From Acetobacterium fimetarium (GTDB lineage: Bacteria; Bacillota; Clostridia; Eubacteriales; Eubacteriaceae): DNA of 64,000 nt. Positions 9,108-20,395 of this stretch are shown here, in pieces (position 1 is the stretch's first letter; each line of letters begins with the position of its first letter). The stretch lies in contig NZ_WJBC01000016.1 of NCBI RefSeq assembly GCF_014284475.1, positions 1-64,000 of the forward strand, in the 5' to 3' direction. Both the position numbers and the translations under genes were made by a program. Below the pieces are notes generated by a model. It was not told the origin of the DNA. It saw only the letters and a list, made by a program, of their open reading frames with translations, and made no database searches.

Positions 9108-11753
9108 TTATATTTTTTCCCGCAATTGATAAACCACATTCATGACTTCCATCGGCGTCATTTCTTCAATTTTCAAATCACGGATGGTTCCCAATGCTTC
9201 TTCTTCCTCTTTAGTCATGCCCTGGGCAATCTCAAAGAAATTCAGCTGGTTACCCTTTTCCCCGCTGAGCATCGGCGGCTCGGTCACCAGCAGTTCCTGC
9301 CGGTAGGTATCTTCGCCGGATTCCAGATGCCCGAGGATTTCCCGGGCCCGTCTCGTGACGCCAGCCGGGAAACCGGCGAGCTTGGCGACTTCAATACCGT
9401 AGCTCTGATCGGCCGGACCGGGGATGATCTTTCGCAGAAAGATGACGCCGTCGGGCGTATCCTTCAGGCGGATGCTGAAATTCTTGATGCCGGGTTTGAG
9501 CGATTCCAGCTCGGTCAGCTCATGGTAGTGAGTCGCAAACAGCGTCTTCGCGCCGATGGTCTGCTGATTGTGGAGGTGTTCCACCACGGCCCAGGCGATG
9601 CTGATGCCGTCGAAGGTCGAGGTTCCGCGGCCGATTTCGTCGAGGATGACCAGACTTTTTTCGGTGGCGTTTTTGAGGATATTAGCCACCTCGGTCATTT
9701 CCACCATAAAGGTGCTCTGGCCGCTGGCCAGGTCATCGCTGGCCCCAACCCGCGTGAAGATCCGATCCACCACCCCGATGTTGGCGGCTTCAGCAGGAAC
9801 GAAGGAACCAATCTGCGCCATCAGGGTGATGATCGCCACCTGCCGGATGAAAGTCGATTTCCCCGCCATGTTCGGTCCGGTGATCAGCAGCATCCGCTGT
9901 TCATCGTTGTCCAGAGTGCAGTCATTCCCGATGAAATGATCAAACCCGATCATCTCCTCCACGACCGGATGCCGCCCGTTTGTGATGACGATCGCTTTAT
10001 CATCGGAGATTTCCGGACAGACAAAGTGATTGTGCAGGGCCACGGTCGCCAGCGAATAGATCGCATCCAGCTGGGCCACTTCTTTGGCTTTTTTCTGAAT
10101 CCGCGGGATCTGGGTCAGAAGATCGTCTCTGATTTCCTGAAAGACCTGGGTTTCACAGCGGAGCAGGCCTTCCTGGGCACCGAGGATTTTGTTTTCCATG
10201 TCCTTGAGTTCCGGCGTGAAGTAACGCTCCGCGTTTGCCAGCGTCTGTTTGCGGATATACTCTTCCGGCACCTGGGAGAAATTGCTTCTGGTTACCTCAA
10301 TAAAATACCCGAAAACACGGTTGTATTTCACTTTCAGATTTTTTATTCCGGTTTTTTCGCGTTCGCGGCATTCCAGATCCCGAATCCAGTCCTGCCCCTT
10401 TTCAGTGGCCTCCCGGAATTCGTCGATCTCCGGATGATAACCGGTTTTAATCACATGACCGTCTTTGAGAACCATCGGGGCCTCGTCATCGATGGCGCGT
10501 TCGATCAGTTCCCAGACATCGGTGATCAGATCTTCTTTATCGAAAAGATACATGAGCTTTTCGGAGTCGAAGGAATCGAGAAAACCACTGATCAGGGGCA
10601 GCGCACCCAGAGACTGTTTGAGTGCCAGCAGGTCTTTCGGATTGATGCTCCCGAAGGAAAGCTTGCCGCAGAGCCGTTCAAGATCATAGACTTTGGTGAG
10701 CATGGCCTTGAATTCAGGCAGACGCGATGAGTTGTCGTAAAAAGCCGTGACACAGCCCTGTCGTTCGAGAATCGCAGCGCTGTTGAGCAGCGGTGCTTCC
10801 ACCCAGCGGCGCAGGGTGCGTCCGCCCATGGCGGTAACGGTTTTGTCCAGAACGCCGAGCAGGCTGCCGCGCTTTTCCAGAGTCCGCAGGGTTTGGGTCA
10901 GTTCCAGATTGCGCCGGGTTGACAAATCCAGGACCATGTAGTCGCGGCTGTTATAGTACCGAACGGTCTTGATATGCGTCAGCACGCGTTTTTGGGTTTC
11001 GTCAAGATAGCCGAGCAGCGCGCCAGCAGCTGCAATCGCATGATCCCGTCTTTCCAGATCCAGCGCGCCGAGCGCATAGACATCAAACTGTTCAAGCAAT
11101 CGCTTGCTGCCGTTCTTGATGTTGAAATATTTTTCAGGATAGAGGCTGGCAAGAATTCCAAAGCGGTTTTCGATCAATCCCAATGCCTGGGGGTCTTTAA
11201 ACAGGGCCGGGTTTAAAATGACTTCCGCCGGCAGCAGCCGGCCCAGTTCATCTGACAATTGCGACAGCCACTGTTCTTTCGTTTTGCCTTTGATTTCGGT
11301 GACAAAAAAATCGCCGGTTGACACATCAAGACTGGCCACACCCAGCCCGTCGTTTTCCAGATACAGGGTCATCAGATAGTTGTTCTTTTTTGACTCCAGC
11401 AGTTTACCTTCCGAAATCGTGCCCGGTGAAATGACGCGGATGATTTCCCGCTTGACAATCCCCTTGGCGTCTTTCGGATCCTCCATCTGTTCGCAGATGG
11501 CGACCTTGTAGCCTTTTTCCACCAGCCGTGTGATGTAGTTCTGGGCAGCGTGGTAAGGCACCCCGCACATCGGGGCGCGTTCTTCCAGGCCGCAGTCCCG
11601 CCCGGTCAGGGCAATTTCGAGCTCGCGGGAAGCTTTCAGCGCATCATCAAAAAACATTTCATAGAAGTCTCCGAGGCGAAAGAAAAGGAGGGCGTCGGGT
11701 ACCTCCTCATGAATTTGCAGGTATTGAGTCATCATGGGGGTCAATTGTGCCAT
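9108..11753 (-). CDS. mutS: DNA mismatch repair protein MutS
   Basis: 881 residues, normal length. It recognises mismatches and small loops. The N-terminal mismatch-binding motif is present (FFRLGDFYEMFFDDA, with the intercalating Phe and the Glu). The ABC ATPase has GPNMAGKST as Walker A, LDEIGRGTSTFDG as Walker B and the FATHYHEL switch. ATG at 11753 follows AGGAGG inside the miaB 3' end, so the two genes overlap by 47 bp in different frames. mutL, which often follows mutS in related genomes, is not next to it; rnr is. Confidence 0.97.
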   Translation of the reverse strand: MAQLTPMMTQYLQIHEEVPDALLFFRLGDFYEMFFDDALKASRELEIALTGRDCGLEERAPMCGVPYHAAQNYITRLVEKGYKVAICEQMEDPKDAKGIVKREIIRVISPGTISEGKLLESKKNNYLMTLYLENDGLGVASLDVSTGDFFVTEIKGKTKEQWLSQLSDELGRLLPAEVILNPALFKDPQALGLIENRFGILASLYPEKYFNIKNGSKRLLEQFDVYALGALDLERRDHAIAAAGALLGYLDETQKRVLTHIKTVRYYNSRDYMVLDLSTRRNLELTQTLRTLEKRGSLLGVLDKTVTAMGGRTLRRWVEAPLLNSAAILERQGCVTAFYDNSSRLPEFKAMLTKVYDLERLCGKLSFGSINPKDLLALKQSLGALPLISGFLDSFDSEKLMYLFDKEDLITDVWELIERAIDDEAPMVLKDGHVIKTGYHPEIDEFREATEKGQDWIRDLECREREKTGIKNLKVKYNRVFGYFIEVTRSNFSQVPEEYIRKQTLANAERYFTPELKDMENKILGAQEGLLRCETQVFQEIRDDLLTQIPRIQKKAKEVAQLDAIYSLATVALHNHFVCPEISDDKAIVITNGRHPVVEEMIGFDHFIGNDCTLDNDEQRMLLITGPNMAGKSTFIRQVAIITLMAQIGSFVPAEAANIGVVDRIFTRVGASDDLASGQSTFMVEMTEVANILKNATEKSLVILDEIGRGTSTFDGISIAWAVVEHLHNQQTIGAKTLFATHYHELTELESLKPGIKNFSIRLKDTPDGVIFLRKIIPGPADQSYGIEVAKLAGFPAGVTRRAREILGHLESGEDTYRQELLVTEPPMLSGEKGNQLNFFEIAQGMTKEEEEALGTIRDLKIEEMTPMEVMNVVYQLREKI

Positions 11754-13122
11754 GGGTCGCCTCCTGTTCGATTATTTCGCCGTCCAGACTGAATGTTTTC
11801 GCCGCCGTGATTTTTACCAGCAGCTGTTTCCCGATATTTGACGCATCGCCGGAAAAATTTACCAGCTTTCCGGTCCTGGTTCTTCCGGTCAGCCGTTTAG
11901 GATTGTTGCGGCTGGGTTCTTCAGCCAGCACTTCCACGATCTGATCCTGATAGCCCTGATTGATGTCGTGGCTGATCTGATGAAGCACTTCCAGGCAACG
12001 GTTGATCCGATCGTGCTTGACGTCCTCCGGTATCTGGTCGTCCATGGTTGCTGCCGGTGTGCCGGTGCGGATGGAATAGAGAAAGGTAAACGCCGAGTCA
12101 AATTCGCAGGCCTTGATGACCTTCAGCGTCTCCTGAAAATCCGCTTCCGTCTCGCCGGGGAATCCCAGAATCAGATCGGTGGTAATGGCAACACCGGGAA
12201 TCCGCTCTTTGATCTTCTTGACCCGTTCAATGATGTTCTCCTGGGTGTATTTACGGTTCATCTTTTTCAGGATGCGGGTGCTGCCGGACTGGATCGGCAG
12301 GTGGATATAGTTGCATACTTTTTCGCAGTCCGCGATAGCATCAATCACCTCATCCGTTAGGTCTTTCGGATGGGAAGTCATGAAGCGGATGCGCTTGATT
12401 TTTTCAATCGTGTTCAGCTGTCTGAGCAGACTGGCAAAGTTGACATCTTCCCCCAGATCGTTGCCATAGGAATTCACATTCTGCCCCAGTAGCGTCACTT
12501 CGACACAGCCATCATCGGCCAGCGCTTTGACCTCATCGAAAATCCGATCCGGCTCACGGCTGACTTCTCGCCCCCTGGTATAGGGTACGATGCAGTAGGT
12601 GCAGAAATTGTTGCAGCCGTTCATGATGGTCACAAAGGCCTTGAAAGGATAGCGGCGGTCCATCGGGAGATCTTCCACAATGGTATCGGAATCCTCCCAG
12701 ACTTCGATTAGGCGTTTCCCGTTCGTCAGATAATTGTGCAGCAATTCCGGAAACTGGTGAATATTATGGGTGCCGAAAACTAGATCAACCTGCGGATATG
12801 TTCGGGTAATCTGGTTGACAATTTCAGGCTGCTGCATCATGCAGCCACACACCGCCAGGATCAAATCCGGGTTCGTTTTTTTGACGGTCTTAAAGGCGCC
12901 GATATTGCCGAAAACGCGCTCATCAGCGTTTTCGCGGACGCTGCAGGTGTTGAGAATGACCAGCCCCGTTTTTTCGACGTCGTCTTCTTCCGTATAGCCC
13001 AAAGCCTTCAACATGCCGGCCAGCTTCTCGGAGTCATTTTCATTCATCTGACATCCGAAGGTCTTTATACAATACGTTTTATTTTGTTTTATTTCTCTTT
13101 TTACTTCTTTTTTACGACTCAT
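11707..13122 (-). CDS. miaB: tRNA-2-methylthio-N6-dimethylallyladenosine synthase MiaB
   Basis: 471-residue radical SAM methylthiotransferase that adds the 2-methylthio group to i6A37 of tRNA. The N-terminal UPF0004 domain has its three cluster cysteines (CFGCQMNENDSE, LNTCSVRENA, CGCMMQ). The radical SAM motif is CNNFCTYC, and a C-terminal TRAM domain follows (VEVLAEEPSRNNPKRLTGRTRTGKL). It leads the miaB-mutS-rnr run. The Shine-Dalgarno is rather distant from the ATG. Confidence 0.96.
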   Translation of the reverse strand: MSRKKEVKREIKQNKTYCIKTFGCQMNENDSEKLAGMLKALGYTEEDDVEKTGLVILNTCSVRENADERVFGNIGAFKTVKKTNPDLILAVCGCMMQQPEIVNQITRTYPQVDLVFGTHNIHQFPELLHNYLTNGKRLIEVWEDSDTIVEDLPMDRRYPFKAFVTIMNGCNNFCTYCIVPYTRGREVSREPDRIFDEVKALADDGCVEVTLLGQNVNSYGNDLGEDVNFASLLRQLNTIEKIKRIRFMTSHPKDLTDEVIDAIADCEKVCNYIHLPIQSGSTRILKKMNRKYTQENIIERVKKIKERIPGVAITTDLILGFPGETEADFQETLKVIKACEFDSAFTFLYSIRTGTPAATMDDQIPEDVKHDRINRCLEVLHQISHDINQGYQDQIVEVLAEEPSRNNPKRLTGRTRTGKLVNFSGDASNIGKQLLVKITAAKTFSLDGEIIEQEATHGTIDPHDDSIPANS

Positions 13123-13172
13123 TTATGTTTGGTTTCTCCTAATTGACGATGTTTTAAATATTCTTTCTTTCT

Positions 13173-13201
13173 ATTATACACTAAACAAATTTAAAAAAGA
13201 A
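13173..13201 (-). promoter_or_regulatory. putative miaB promoter
   Basis: A consensus TATAAT (13173-13178) lies about 50 bases upstream of miaB on the minus strand, with a weak -35 (TTCTTT, 17-bp spacer). Confidence 0.5.
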
Positions 13202-13516
13202 TGTTATTCGTAAAACGGATGTTCAGATTAAGAAAAATCCTATTGAACTGACCAGAAAATTTGGCTGAGATACAGAAAAAGAATCCTGGAATCCACTGGA
13301 TCCAGATGACCAAACGATTCGCCTGGTCATAGCAGTATTTTAATCAAAAAATAAAAACAACGGGTAATCGACTACCCGCTGCTTTTATAGGAATAAAAAG
13401 TGGAATGAAAAAAGAGAGAGGATCTCTTGATTTCTTACTTGCAATAATAAGCGCTGAAGCTTGAATGAATCTGAAAATGATAAACCATTAAGAATTAGCT
13501 AAGCTTTTTTCAGTAA
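13202..13516. other. intergenic stretch, no gene recognised
   Basis: A/T-rich, with no convincing coding frame. It holds a small hairpin near 13353-13378 (CGGGTA/TACCCG) that on the minus strand runs into U-rich sequence and looks like an intrinsic terminator. A second AGAGA/TCTCT hairpin with a U run lies near 13389-13411. Confidence 0.45.
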
Positions 13517-13573
13517 TAAAAAGCCACCCGCGAAGGAGAGAGTCTGGAGTGACTTTTCAAAAGGTTTTGCGCT
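13517..13573 (-). ncRNA. candidate small RNA with its own promoter and terminator
   Basis: On the minus strand, TTGATA (13602-13607), a 16-bp spacer and TAAAAT (13580-13585) form a good promoter. Transcription from about 13573 would give roughly 55-60 nt, ending in a hairpin (AAAAGUCACUC with GGGUGGCUUUU, 13518-13557) followed by a U run. There is no coding frame behind it for more than 400 bases. It resembles a short sRNA gene; an orphan leader of a lost gene is the alternative. Confidence 0.4.
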
Positions 13574-13655
13574 AATTTCATTTTAGCACGATCTCTTTTT
13601 TTATCAATACAGAAAATAATTTCCATTGGAACCAGCCGGATTCACCGGATAAAAC

Positions 13656-13865
13656 AAAAGATCCCTTATTCTGGGATCTCAGGTTATCGCCAAACCCGTA
13701 CCGACCAATTGTTAATCAGTTGTTTGCTTGCAATTCGTACAGGCTGATCGCCTGTTCGCCTTGATGCAAAGAGCCTGCCCCTTAGGGTGCAACACGATGT
13801 AACAATTGTCGGTACTACGTTAGTGTTTTGGCTACAGTCTTAGATTCCATATTTGGGGATCTTTT
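13656..13865. repeat. structured intergenic element, copy 1 (inside a terminator-like stem)
   Basis: The core is 13698-13815. It starts GTACCGACCAATTGTTA and ends with the complementary TAACAATTGTCGGTAC. Inside are a TTGTTTGC/GCAA-type stem, a hairpin ACAGGC/GCCTGT at 13739-13755, and an extra CCC-TTA-GGG hairpin. The whole is enclosed by AAAAGATCCC (13656-13665) and GGGGATCTTTT (13855-13865), which closes as a terminator-like stem just after the gltD stop. Copy 2 at 36.3 kb shares long stretches of sequence. Confidence 0.7.
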
Positions 13866-13870
13866 AAAAA

Positions 13871-15346
13871 CTAAACAGTTTTCAGATATTCATGACAGGC
13901 TCTAGCGGCTTCGCGGCCTTCATGAATGGCCCAGACAACGAGGCTCTGGCCTCTTCGCATATCGCCAGCGGTAAATACCTTGGCCACGTTGGTCTGATAG
14001 CTGTGATCATCGGCTTTGACATTGGAACGCGGATCACGGTCCAGTCCCAACTGGTCAATCAACTGATCGTCCGGTCCCAGAAAGCCCATGGCCAGCAAGA
14101 CGAGATCGGCCGGGTGTGTTTTCTCGGTACCGGTAATTTCTTTCATGGTCATTCTTCCGGTTTCATCCGGAACCCATTCAATTTCTACGGTCTGAATTTC
14201 CTTGACATGTCCGGCGGCATCACCGACTATTTTTTTCGTGGTGGTGCAGTATTGTCTGGGATCAGCCCCGTAAATGGCTGCGGCTTCTTCCTGGCCGTAA
14301 TCCAGTTTATAGGTTTTCGGCCATTCCGGCCAGGGGTTGCTGGCTGTTCTGGCAACCGGCGGTTTGGGCATGATTTCAAGCTGAATCACATCTTTACAGC
14401 CGTGACGGATAGAGGTGGCAACACAATCGGTTCCGGTGTCGCCACCGCCGATGATCACTACGTGTTTGTCCTTGGCTGATGTGTAATTGCCATCTTTCAG
14501 ATTGGAATCAAGCAGGCTCTTGGTGTTGGCTGACAAAAAGTTGATCGCAAAATCCACCCCGGCAAGGTTTCGACCTTCGACCGGCAGATCTCTTGGTTTG
14601 GTGGCGCCGCCGCATAAAACGATGGCATCGTAGTCAGCTTCAAGGGCCGCGACGGGATAATCCTTACCCACTTCGGTATTGGTGACAAAGCTGATGCCTT
14701 CGGCTTTCATCAAATCAACGCGGCGCTGAATGACTTCGTTCTTGTCAAGCTTCATATTGGGAATGCCGTACATCAGCAGCCCGCCGATCCGGTCAGCGCG
14801 TTCATAGACGGTAACCGAGTGCCCGGCTTTATTGAGTTCATCCGCACAGGCCAGACCGGCCGGACCGGAACCAACAATCGCCACTTTTTTATCGGTACGT
14901 TTCTTGGGCGGATTCGCTGTGATCCAGCCTTCTTTGAAAGCGCGGTCGATGATCGCGCACTCATTGTTTTTAATCGTGATCTGCGGCTGATTGAGACCAG
15001 CGGTGCAGGCGCCTTCGCAGGGCGCCGGGCAGACCCGACCGGTAAACTCCGGAAAATTATTGGTTTTAAGGAGACGATTGATTGCCTCTTGCCACAAACC
15101 GTGATAAATCAGATCATTCCATTCCGGAATCAGATTGTGGAGCGGGCAGCCTGAAGCGCCGCCGGCCAGCATGATGCCGGAATGACAGTAAGGCACGCCG
15201 CAATCCATGCAGCGGGCGCCCTGAATTCGCTGGGTATCTTCCGGGAGTTCGAGATGGAACTCCTTGAAGTCTTTGATGCGTTCGAGAGGTGCACGATCCT
15301 GGGGTACTTCTCGATTATATTCTAAAAATCCTGTTGATTTTCCCAT
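13871..15346 (-). CDS. gltD: glutamate synthase, small (NADPH) subunit
   Basis: 491 residues. It passes electrons from NAD(P)H through FAD and Fe-S clusters to the large subunit, which makes glutamate from glutamine and 2-oxoglutarate. The N-terminal Fe-S domain has [12 protein letters not shown] and [11 protein letters not shown], then [12 protein letters not shown]. The first dinucleotide-binding motif is [22 protein letters not shown] and the second is [13 protein letters not shown]. Start at 15346 follows GAGG. It lies 17 bases after gltB and forms an operon with it. Confidence 0.96.
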   Translation of the reverse strand: MGKSTGFLEYNREVPQDRAPLERIKDFKEFHLELPEDTQRIQGARCMDCGVPYCHSGIMLAGGASGCPLHNLIPEWNDLIYHGLWQEAINRLLKTNNFPEFTGRVCPAPCEGACTAGLNQPQITIKNNECAIIDRAFKEGWITANPPKKRTDKKVAIVGSGPAGLACADELNKAGHSVTVYERADRIGGLLMYGIPNMKLDKNEVIQRRVDLMKAEGISFVTNTEVGKDYPVAALEADYDAIVLCGGATKPRDLPVEGRNLAGVDFAINFLSANTKSLLDSNLKDGNYTSAKDKHVVIIGGGDTGTDCVATSIRHGCKDVIQLEIMPKPPVARTASNPWPEWPKTYKLDYGQEEAAAIYGADPRQYCTTTKKIVGDAAGHVKEIQTVEIEWVPDETGRMTMKEITGTEKTHPADLVLLAMGFLGPDDQLIDQLGLDRDPRSNVKADDHSYQTNVAKVFTAGDMRRGQSLVVWAIHEGREAARACHEYLKTV

Positions 15347-15363
15347 AATAGTTTACCTCCTCA

Positions 15364-18300
15364 CTAATTTCCGCTGACGCGGGATAAATCCTGGTTGTTT
15401 GCCTGAAAAGCCGCCATTGCAGCTTCTTCTCCGGTGAGACCCTGTGCCTGAACCCGTTCCATGGCATCCAGCATGCGTTTATAATCTCTTGGCAGAACTT
15501 TGATAAACTGCTTTGCGGTTTCATCGAAGTTGCCGAGAATTTTTTCTGCCAGCGTGCTTTGGGTGTAATCCAGGTGTTTTTGAATGATCCCTTTAAGATC
15601 GGCTAATTCGGCCGCATCTGTTATTTTAACCAGGTCCACCATGTTGGTATTGCAGTTGTCTGCAAATGTAGCGTCCGGATCAAAAATGTAGGCGACGCCG
15701 CCGGACATACCGGCCGCAAAGTTACGTCCGGTTTTTCCGAGAATGACGACTTTTCCGCCGGTCATGTATTCGCAGCCGTGATCACCGACTGCTTCAACCA
15801 CTGCGGTAACGCCGCTGTTTCTGACGCAGAAACGTTCACCGGCCGCGCCGCGGATATAGGCTTCGCCAAGCGTTGCACCATACAGGGCCACGTTTCCGAT
15901 CAGAATATTATCTTCGGGCACAAAGGTCGATGTTTTCGGCGGATAGATGATCATTTTCCCGCCGGACAGTCCTTTTCCGAAATAATCGTTGGCATCCCCT
16001 TCCAGTTTAATCGTGATGCCTTTGGGAACAAAGGCGCCCAGACTCTGACCGGAAGAACCGGTGAAATTAAAGGTGATGGTATCATCCGGCAGTCCCGCTT
16101 CGCCGTAACGTTTGGAGACTTCGTTGCCGACAATGGTTCCCACGACGCGATTGATATTTTTGATTTCGGCAGTGATGTCAACTTTTTCACTGCGTTCCAG
16201 AGCCGGTTTACATTGGTCAAGCAGTTCGGTCAAATCCAGCGATTTTTCCAGCTGATGGTTCTGTTCGATTTGACAATACAGACCGCCGCCCTGTGGCACT
16301 TCGGGCTGATAGAAAATGTCTGAAAAATCAAGACCCTTCAGTTTCCAGTGATCAATCGCCTTATTCATTTCAAGTTTGTCTGAACGTCCGATCATTTCAT
16401 TGATTGTTCTAAAGCCCAGTTCAGCCATGATTTCGCGCAGTTCCTGAGCCGCAAATTTCATGAAGTTCACCACGTGTCCGGGATCTCCCGTGAACCGTTT
16501 CCGGAGTTCCGGGTTTTGGGTGGCTACTCCGACCGGGCAGGTATCGAGGTTGCAGACACGCATCATCACGCAGCCCAGAATAACGAGCGGCGCAGTGGCG
16601 AAGCCGTATTCTTCGGCACCCAGCAGCGCTGCAACGGCCAAATCCTTGCCGGTCAGGAGCTTGCCGTCTGTTTCAAGCGTGACGCGGGTTCGCAGATTAT
16701 TCAGAACCAGTGTCTGATGGGTTTCGGCCAGGCCGAGTTCCCATGGCAGACCGGCATGACGAATACTGGTTCGTGGCGAAGCACCGGTGCCGCCGTCATA
16801 GCCACTGATCAGAATCACATCCGCCTTGGCTTTGGCGACGCCGGCGGCAATGGTGCCGACTCCGACTTCGGATACCAGCTTGACATTGATGCGGGCATCG
16901 CGGTTGGCGTTTTTACAGTCATGAATCAGTTCCGCTAAATCCTCAATGGAATAAATATCGTGATGCGGTGGCGGCGAAATGAGCCCGACCCACGGTGTTG
17001 AGTGACGTGTTTTGGCAACCCATGGATACACTTTACGGCCTGGCAGCTGACCGCCTTCACCCGGTTTTGCGCCCTGCGCCATTTTAATCTGAATTTCCTT
17101 CGCGTTCGACAGATAATAGCTGGTGACGCCGAATCGTCCTGATGCGACCTGTTTGATGGCACTGCAGCGTGAGTCGCCGTTTGCCAGCGGAATATTTCTT
17201 TCCGGATCTTCCCCGCCTTCGCCGGTATTGCTTTTACCGCCGATGCGGTTCATGGCAATGGCCAGGCTTTCGTGGGCTTCTTTGCTCAAAGAACCGTAGG
17301 ACATCGCCCCGGTTTTGAAGCGGGTGCAAATGCTTTCGACGGATTCCACTTCATCGATGGGAATCGGCTGTGCGTTTTTAAAAGTCATCAGGCCCCTCAA
17401 GGTACAGGTTTTCTGGCTTTGTTCATCAATCAGACGGGTGTACTCCTGATACAGTTTGTAATCATTGTTGCGGCAGGCCGTCTGAAGTTTATAAACCGTT
17501 TCCGGATTGTAGGTATGGTATTCGCCGTCCGCACGCCATTGGAAAACGCCGCCGGAATCCAGTGTTTTATTGTCAGTAAAGGGATTGCTGTAGGCTTCAT
17601 CGTGTCGCATCTGGGATTCCTGAGCGATTTCTGGCAGTCCGATGCCCTCAATTCTTGACGGGGTTCGGGTAAAGAACCGGTTGATGACATCGGAATTGAT
17701 GCCGACCGCTTCAAAAATCTGAGCGCCGTGATAACTTAAAATCGTTGAAATGCCCATTTTTGATAGAACTTTGACAACGCCTTTGGTGACGGTTTTGATG
17801 TATGTTTTAATGGCCTTTTTAGAATCGGTATCGGTTAATAAACCTCTTTCGATGAGATCATCGATGGTTTCAAACGCCAGGTATGGATTGATGGCGGTGG
17901 CACCGTAACCGATCAGCACGGCAAAATGATGCACTTCCTTGGGTTCACCGGATTCCACAATCAGGCTGACTTCGGTACGCGTCAGGTTGCGGATTAAATG
18001 TTGGTGAAGCCCAGAAATTGCCAGCGCCGACGGAATCGGAACATGATTCTCGTCAACCCCACGGTCTGAAAGAACAATGACTTTGGCTCCGTTTTGAATT
18101 TCTTCATCCGCTTGAGCACAAAGAGCGATCATTGCTTTTTCTAGTCCTGCACCACCGGAATGACTGTCGAACAAAGTGGACAGCGTAACCGTTTTGATAC
18201 TGGGATCGCTGAAGGCCTTGATTTTAGCCAGGTCGTGATTGCTTAAAATAGGCGAATGTAAACTGATCTGACGACAGCTTTCAGGCTTCGGATCAATCAG

Positions 18301-19953
18301 GTTGCCTTCCCCGCCTAAATAGACTTCGGTTCCGGTAATCAGTTCTTCCCGGAGGGCGTCGATGGGCGGATTGGTTACCTGGGCAAACATCTGCTTGAAA
18401 TAGTTGAACAGCAATTGCGGTTTGTCAGACAAAACAGCCAGCGGAATATCGTTGCCCATGGCGCCGATGGGATCAACGCCGTCCTTGGCCATCGGGATCA
18501 CCACCGCTTTCAAATCCTCATAGGTATAGCCGAATGATTTCTGTCGCTGAACCAGGGTATCTTTGTCAGCAGCCGGGATCGTTTCCGGCTCAGCCAGCAT
18601 GTCCAGAGTGATATTGTTTTTCTGAAGCCATTTTTCATAAGGCTGCTGCGAGGCAACCGCATGTTTAAGGTGCTCATCATTGATGATTTCACCTTTTTCG
18701 GTGTCGATCATCAACATTCTTCCCGGTTTCAAACGTTCTTTGCAGAGAATGTTTTCCGGGGCGATATCCAACACGCCAACTTCCGAAGACAGAATCACCA
18801 TATCGTCCTTGGTGACATAGTAACGGGAAGGCCGCAAGCCGTTTCTGTCCAGCACCGCGCCTAAGCGGACGCCGTCAGTGAAAGCGATGGCCGCCGGTCC
18901 GTCCCAGGGCTCGAGTATACGGGAGTGATAGTTGTAAAAAGCTTTCTTTTCAGGACTCATGGACTGATGTTTGGACCATGGTTCAGGGATCATCATCATG
19001 GCACAGTGTGCCAGTGAGCGACCGGATAAGCTTAAAAATTCCAGGCAATTGTCGAAGATGGCGGAATCACTGCCGTCGGTGTCGACAACCGGGAATGTTT
19101 TTTCCAGTTCGTCGCCGAAGAGATCGCTCTTCAATTGGGACTGTCTGGCGTACATCCAATTGACATTGCCACGGAGGGTGTTAATCTCGCCATTGTGGAT
19201 GGCATAGCGATTGGGATGGGCTCTTTCCCAGCTGGGGAAGGTGTTGGTACTGAAACGGGAATGAACCATCGCAATCGCTGATGTCACATCCTCATCCTGC
19301 AAATCTTTATAAAACAGTCCAACCTGATCTTCAGTCAGCATTCCTTTATAAACGATGGTTCGTGAGGAAAAGCTGGCAGCATAAAAATACAAGTCTCTCT
19401 TTTTTGTAATCTTTTCTGTCTGTTTACGAATGGTATAAAGTTTTCGTTCAAAATCCATCGGATCGGTGATCGCTGGATTCTTTTTGATAAACACCTGTTT
19501 GATGTAAGGCATGCTTTTGATGGCAGTTTCTCCCAGATCACAAAGATCAGTGGGGACATCACGCCAGCCAATCACGCTTTGGCCTTCTTTGACAATCAAA
19601 TCTTCCAGAATTTCTTCGCACTGCTTTCTTTCAGCCGCATCAGTCGGGAGAAACAGCATGCCCAGCCCGTAATCGCCGGCTTGAGGCAGTACGAAATTTT
19701 CTTTGCGGGAAATCTTTTCCAAAAATTGGTGTGGTATCTGGATCAGAATTCCGGCACCGTCGCCAGTATTTTGCTCAAAACCACGGCCGCCGCGATGTTG
19801 CAAATTAACAAGGGTTGTTAAAGCTTGTTCCACAATATGATGGGATTTTTTCCCTTTAATATGGACAATCGCTCCAATACCGCAGGCATCATGCTCTAAA
19901 TCTGGATCATAAAGTCCCTGTTTAGGGGGTAAATTGGTGTGTTTCATATGCAT
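15364..19953 (-). CDS. gltB: glutamate synthase, large subunit
   Basis: About 1529 residues, full family length. The class II glutamine amidotransferase domain starts at Cys24 of the EHDACGIGA motif, exposed after removal of a short propeptide. The central domain and FMN-binding (alpha/beta) domain follow ([28 protein letters not shown]). Next come cysteines for a 3Fe-4S cluster ([15 protein letters not shown]), then the GXGXG beta-helix at the C-terminus. ATG at 19953 follows AGGAAGG closely; a second in-frame ATG lies at 19947. The frame extends further upstream without a better start. Together with gltD it provides the GOGAT half of ammonium assimilation. Confidence 0.96.
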   Translation of the reverse strand: MHMKHTNLPPKQGLYDPDLEHDACGIGAIVHIKGKKSHHIVEQALTTLVNLQHRGGRGFEQNTGDGAGILIQIPHQFLEKISRKENFVLPQAGDYGLGMLFLPTDAAERKQCEEILEDLIVKEGQSVIGWRDVPTDLCDLGETAIKSMPYIKQVFIKKNPAITDPMDFERKLYTIRKQTEKITKKRDLYFYAASFSSRTIVYKGMLTEDQVGLFYKDLQDEDVTSAIAMVHSRFSTNTFPSWERAHPNRYAIHNGEINTLRGNVNWMYARQSQLKSDLFGDELEKTFPVVDTDGSDSAIFDNCLEFLSLSGRSLAHCAMMMIPEPWSKHQSMSPEKKAFYNYHSRILEPWDGPAAIAFTDGVRLGAVLDRNGLRPSRYYVTKDDMVILSSEVGVLDIAPENILCKERLKPGRMLMIDTEKGEIINDEHLKHAVASQQPYEKWLQKNNITLDMLAEPETIPAADKDTLVQRQKSFGYTYEDLKAVVIPMAKDGVDPIGAMGNDIPLAVLSDKPQLLFNYFKQMFAQVTNPPIDALREELITGTEVYLGGEGNLIDPKPESCRQISLHSPILSNHDLAKIKAFSDPSIKTVTLSTLFDSHSGGAGLEKAMIALCAQADEEIQNGAKVIVLSDRGVDENHVPIPSALAISGLHQHLIRNLTRTEVSLIVESGEPKEVHHFAVLIGYGATAINPYLAFETIDDLIERGLLTDTDSKKAIKTYIKTVTKGVVKVLSKMGISTILSYHGAQIFEAVGINSDVINRFFTRTPSRIEGIGLPEIAQESQMRHDEAYSNPFTDNKTLDSGGVFQWRADGEYHTYNPETVYKLQTACRNNDYKLYQEYTRLIDEQSQKTCTLRGLMTFKNAQPIPIDEVESVESICTRFKTGAMSYGSLSKEAHESLAIAMNRIGGKSNTGEGGEDPERNIPLANGDSRCSAIKQVASGRFGVTSYYLSNAKEIQIKMAQGAKPGEGGQLPGRKVYPWVAKTRHSTPWVGLISPPPHHDIYSIEDLAELIHDCKNANRDARINVKLVSEVGVGTIAAGVAKAKADVILISGYDGGTGASPRTSIRHAGLPWELGLAETHQTLVLNNLRTRVTLETDGKLLTGKDLAVAALLGAEEYGFATAPLVILGCVMMRVCNLDTCPVGVATQNPELRKRFTGDPGHVVNFMKFAAQELREIMAELGFRTINEMIGRSDKLEMNKAIDHWKLKGLDFSDIFYQPEVPQGGGLYCQIEQNHQLEKSLDLTELLDQCKPALERSEKVDITAEIKNINRVVGTIVGNEVSKRYGEAGLPDDTITFNFTGSSGQSLGAFVPKGITIKLEGDANDYFGKGLSGGKMIIYPPKTSTFVPEDNILIGNVALYGATLGEAYIRGAAGERFCVRNSGVTAVVEAVGDHGCEYMTGGKVVILGKTGRNFAAGMSGGVAYIFDPDATFADNCNTNMVDLVKITDAAELADLKGIIQKHLDYTQSTLAEKILGNFDETAKQFIKVLPRDYKRMLDAMERVQAQGLTGEEAAMAAFQANNQDLSRVSGN

Positions 19954-20140
19954 TTTAACCTTCCTCAGAAAAATCTTATACGTAACAGATAGAATACTAT
20001 TAACCAAATAAAAAGGCAATCACGATATTCATGTCTGATCGATAATTTAAGTAATTATTTGTACGGCAAACACAACTAATAACGCAAAACGGAAAGGGTT
20101 CTGCTTTGGATTATTAATAATAATTCATGTTAACTATGTA

Positions 20141-20169
20141 ATTATAACCATATTATTACCAACAATCAA
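20141..20169 (-). promoter_or_regulatory. putative gltB promoter with a leader of about 180 nt
   Basis: On the minus strand TTGATT (20164-20169), a 17-bp spacer and TATAAT (20141-20146). The leader between here and gltB is A/T-rich; I see no known riboswitch or T-box in it. The remaining 20170-20395 holds nothing else recognisable. Confidence 0.6.
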
Positions 20170-20395
20170 CTAAATCATGACGAAACGAGGAAATTAATTG
20201 CCGGTAAATGATTACATCTTATTAACAAATCCCCGGACAGCTGTTTTTGTAGGGAAAACAGAAAAAGCGTGAAAAAAAGAATATTTTCTGGTAAAATTAA
20301 AAAAAGCTTATCGCTAATCTAAAAAATCAGAAGTTTGCGAAACAAATGCTGTTTCACTCACTGCTGACTAAAATATACAGAACAGGGAGACCTCC

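Noticed and set aside
9081-10730. A 549-codon plus-strand open frame opposite mutS
   Set aside because: It is fully antisense to a clear mutS, has no ribosome site or recognisable domain, and reads like a shadow of codon bias. Similar long antisense frames occur opposite rnr (7184-7879) and the P-type ATPase (45008-45757).
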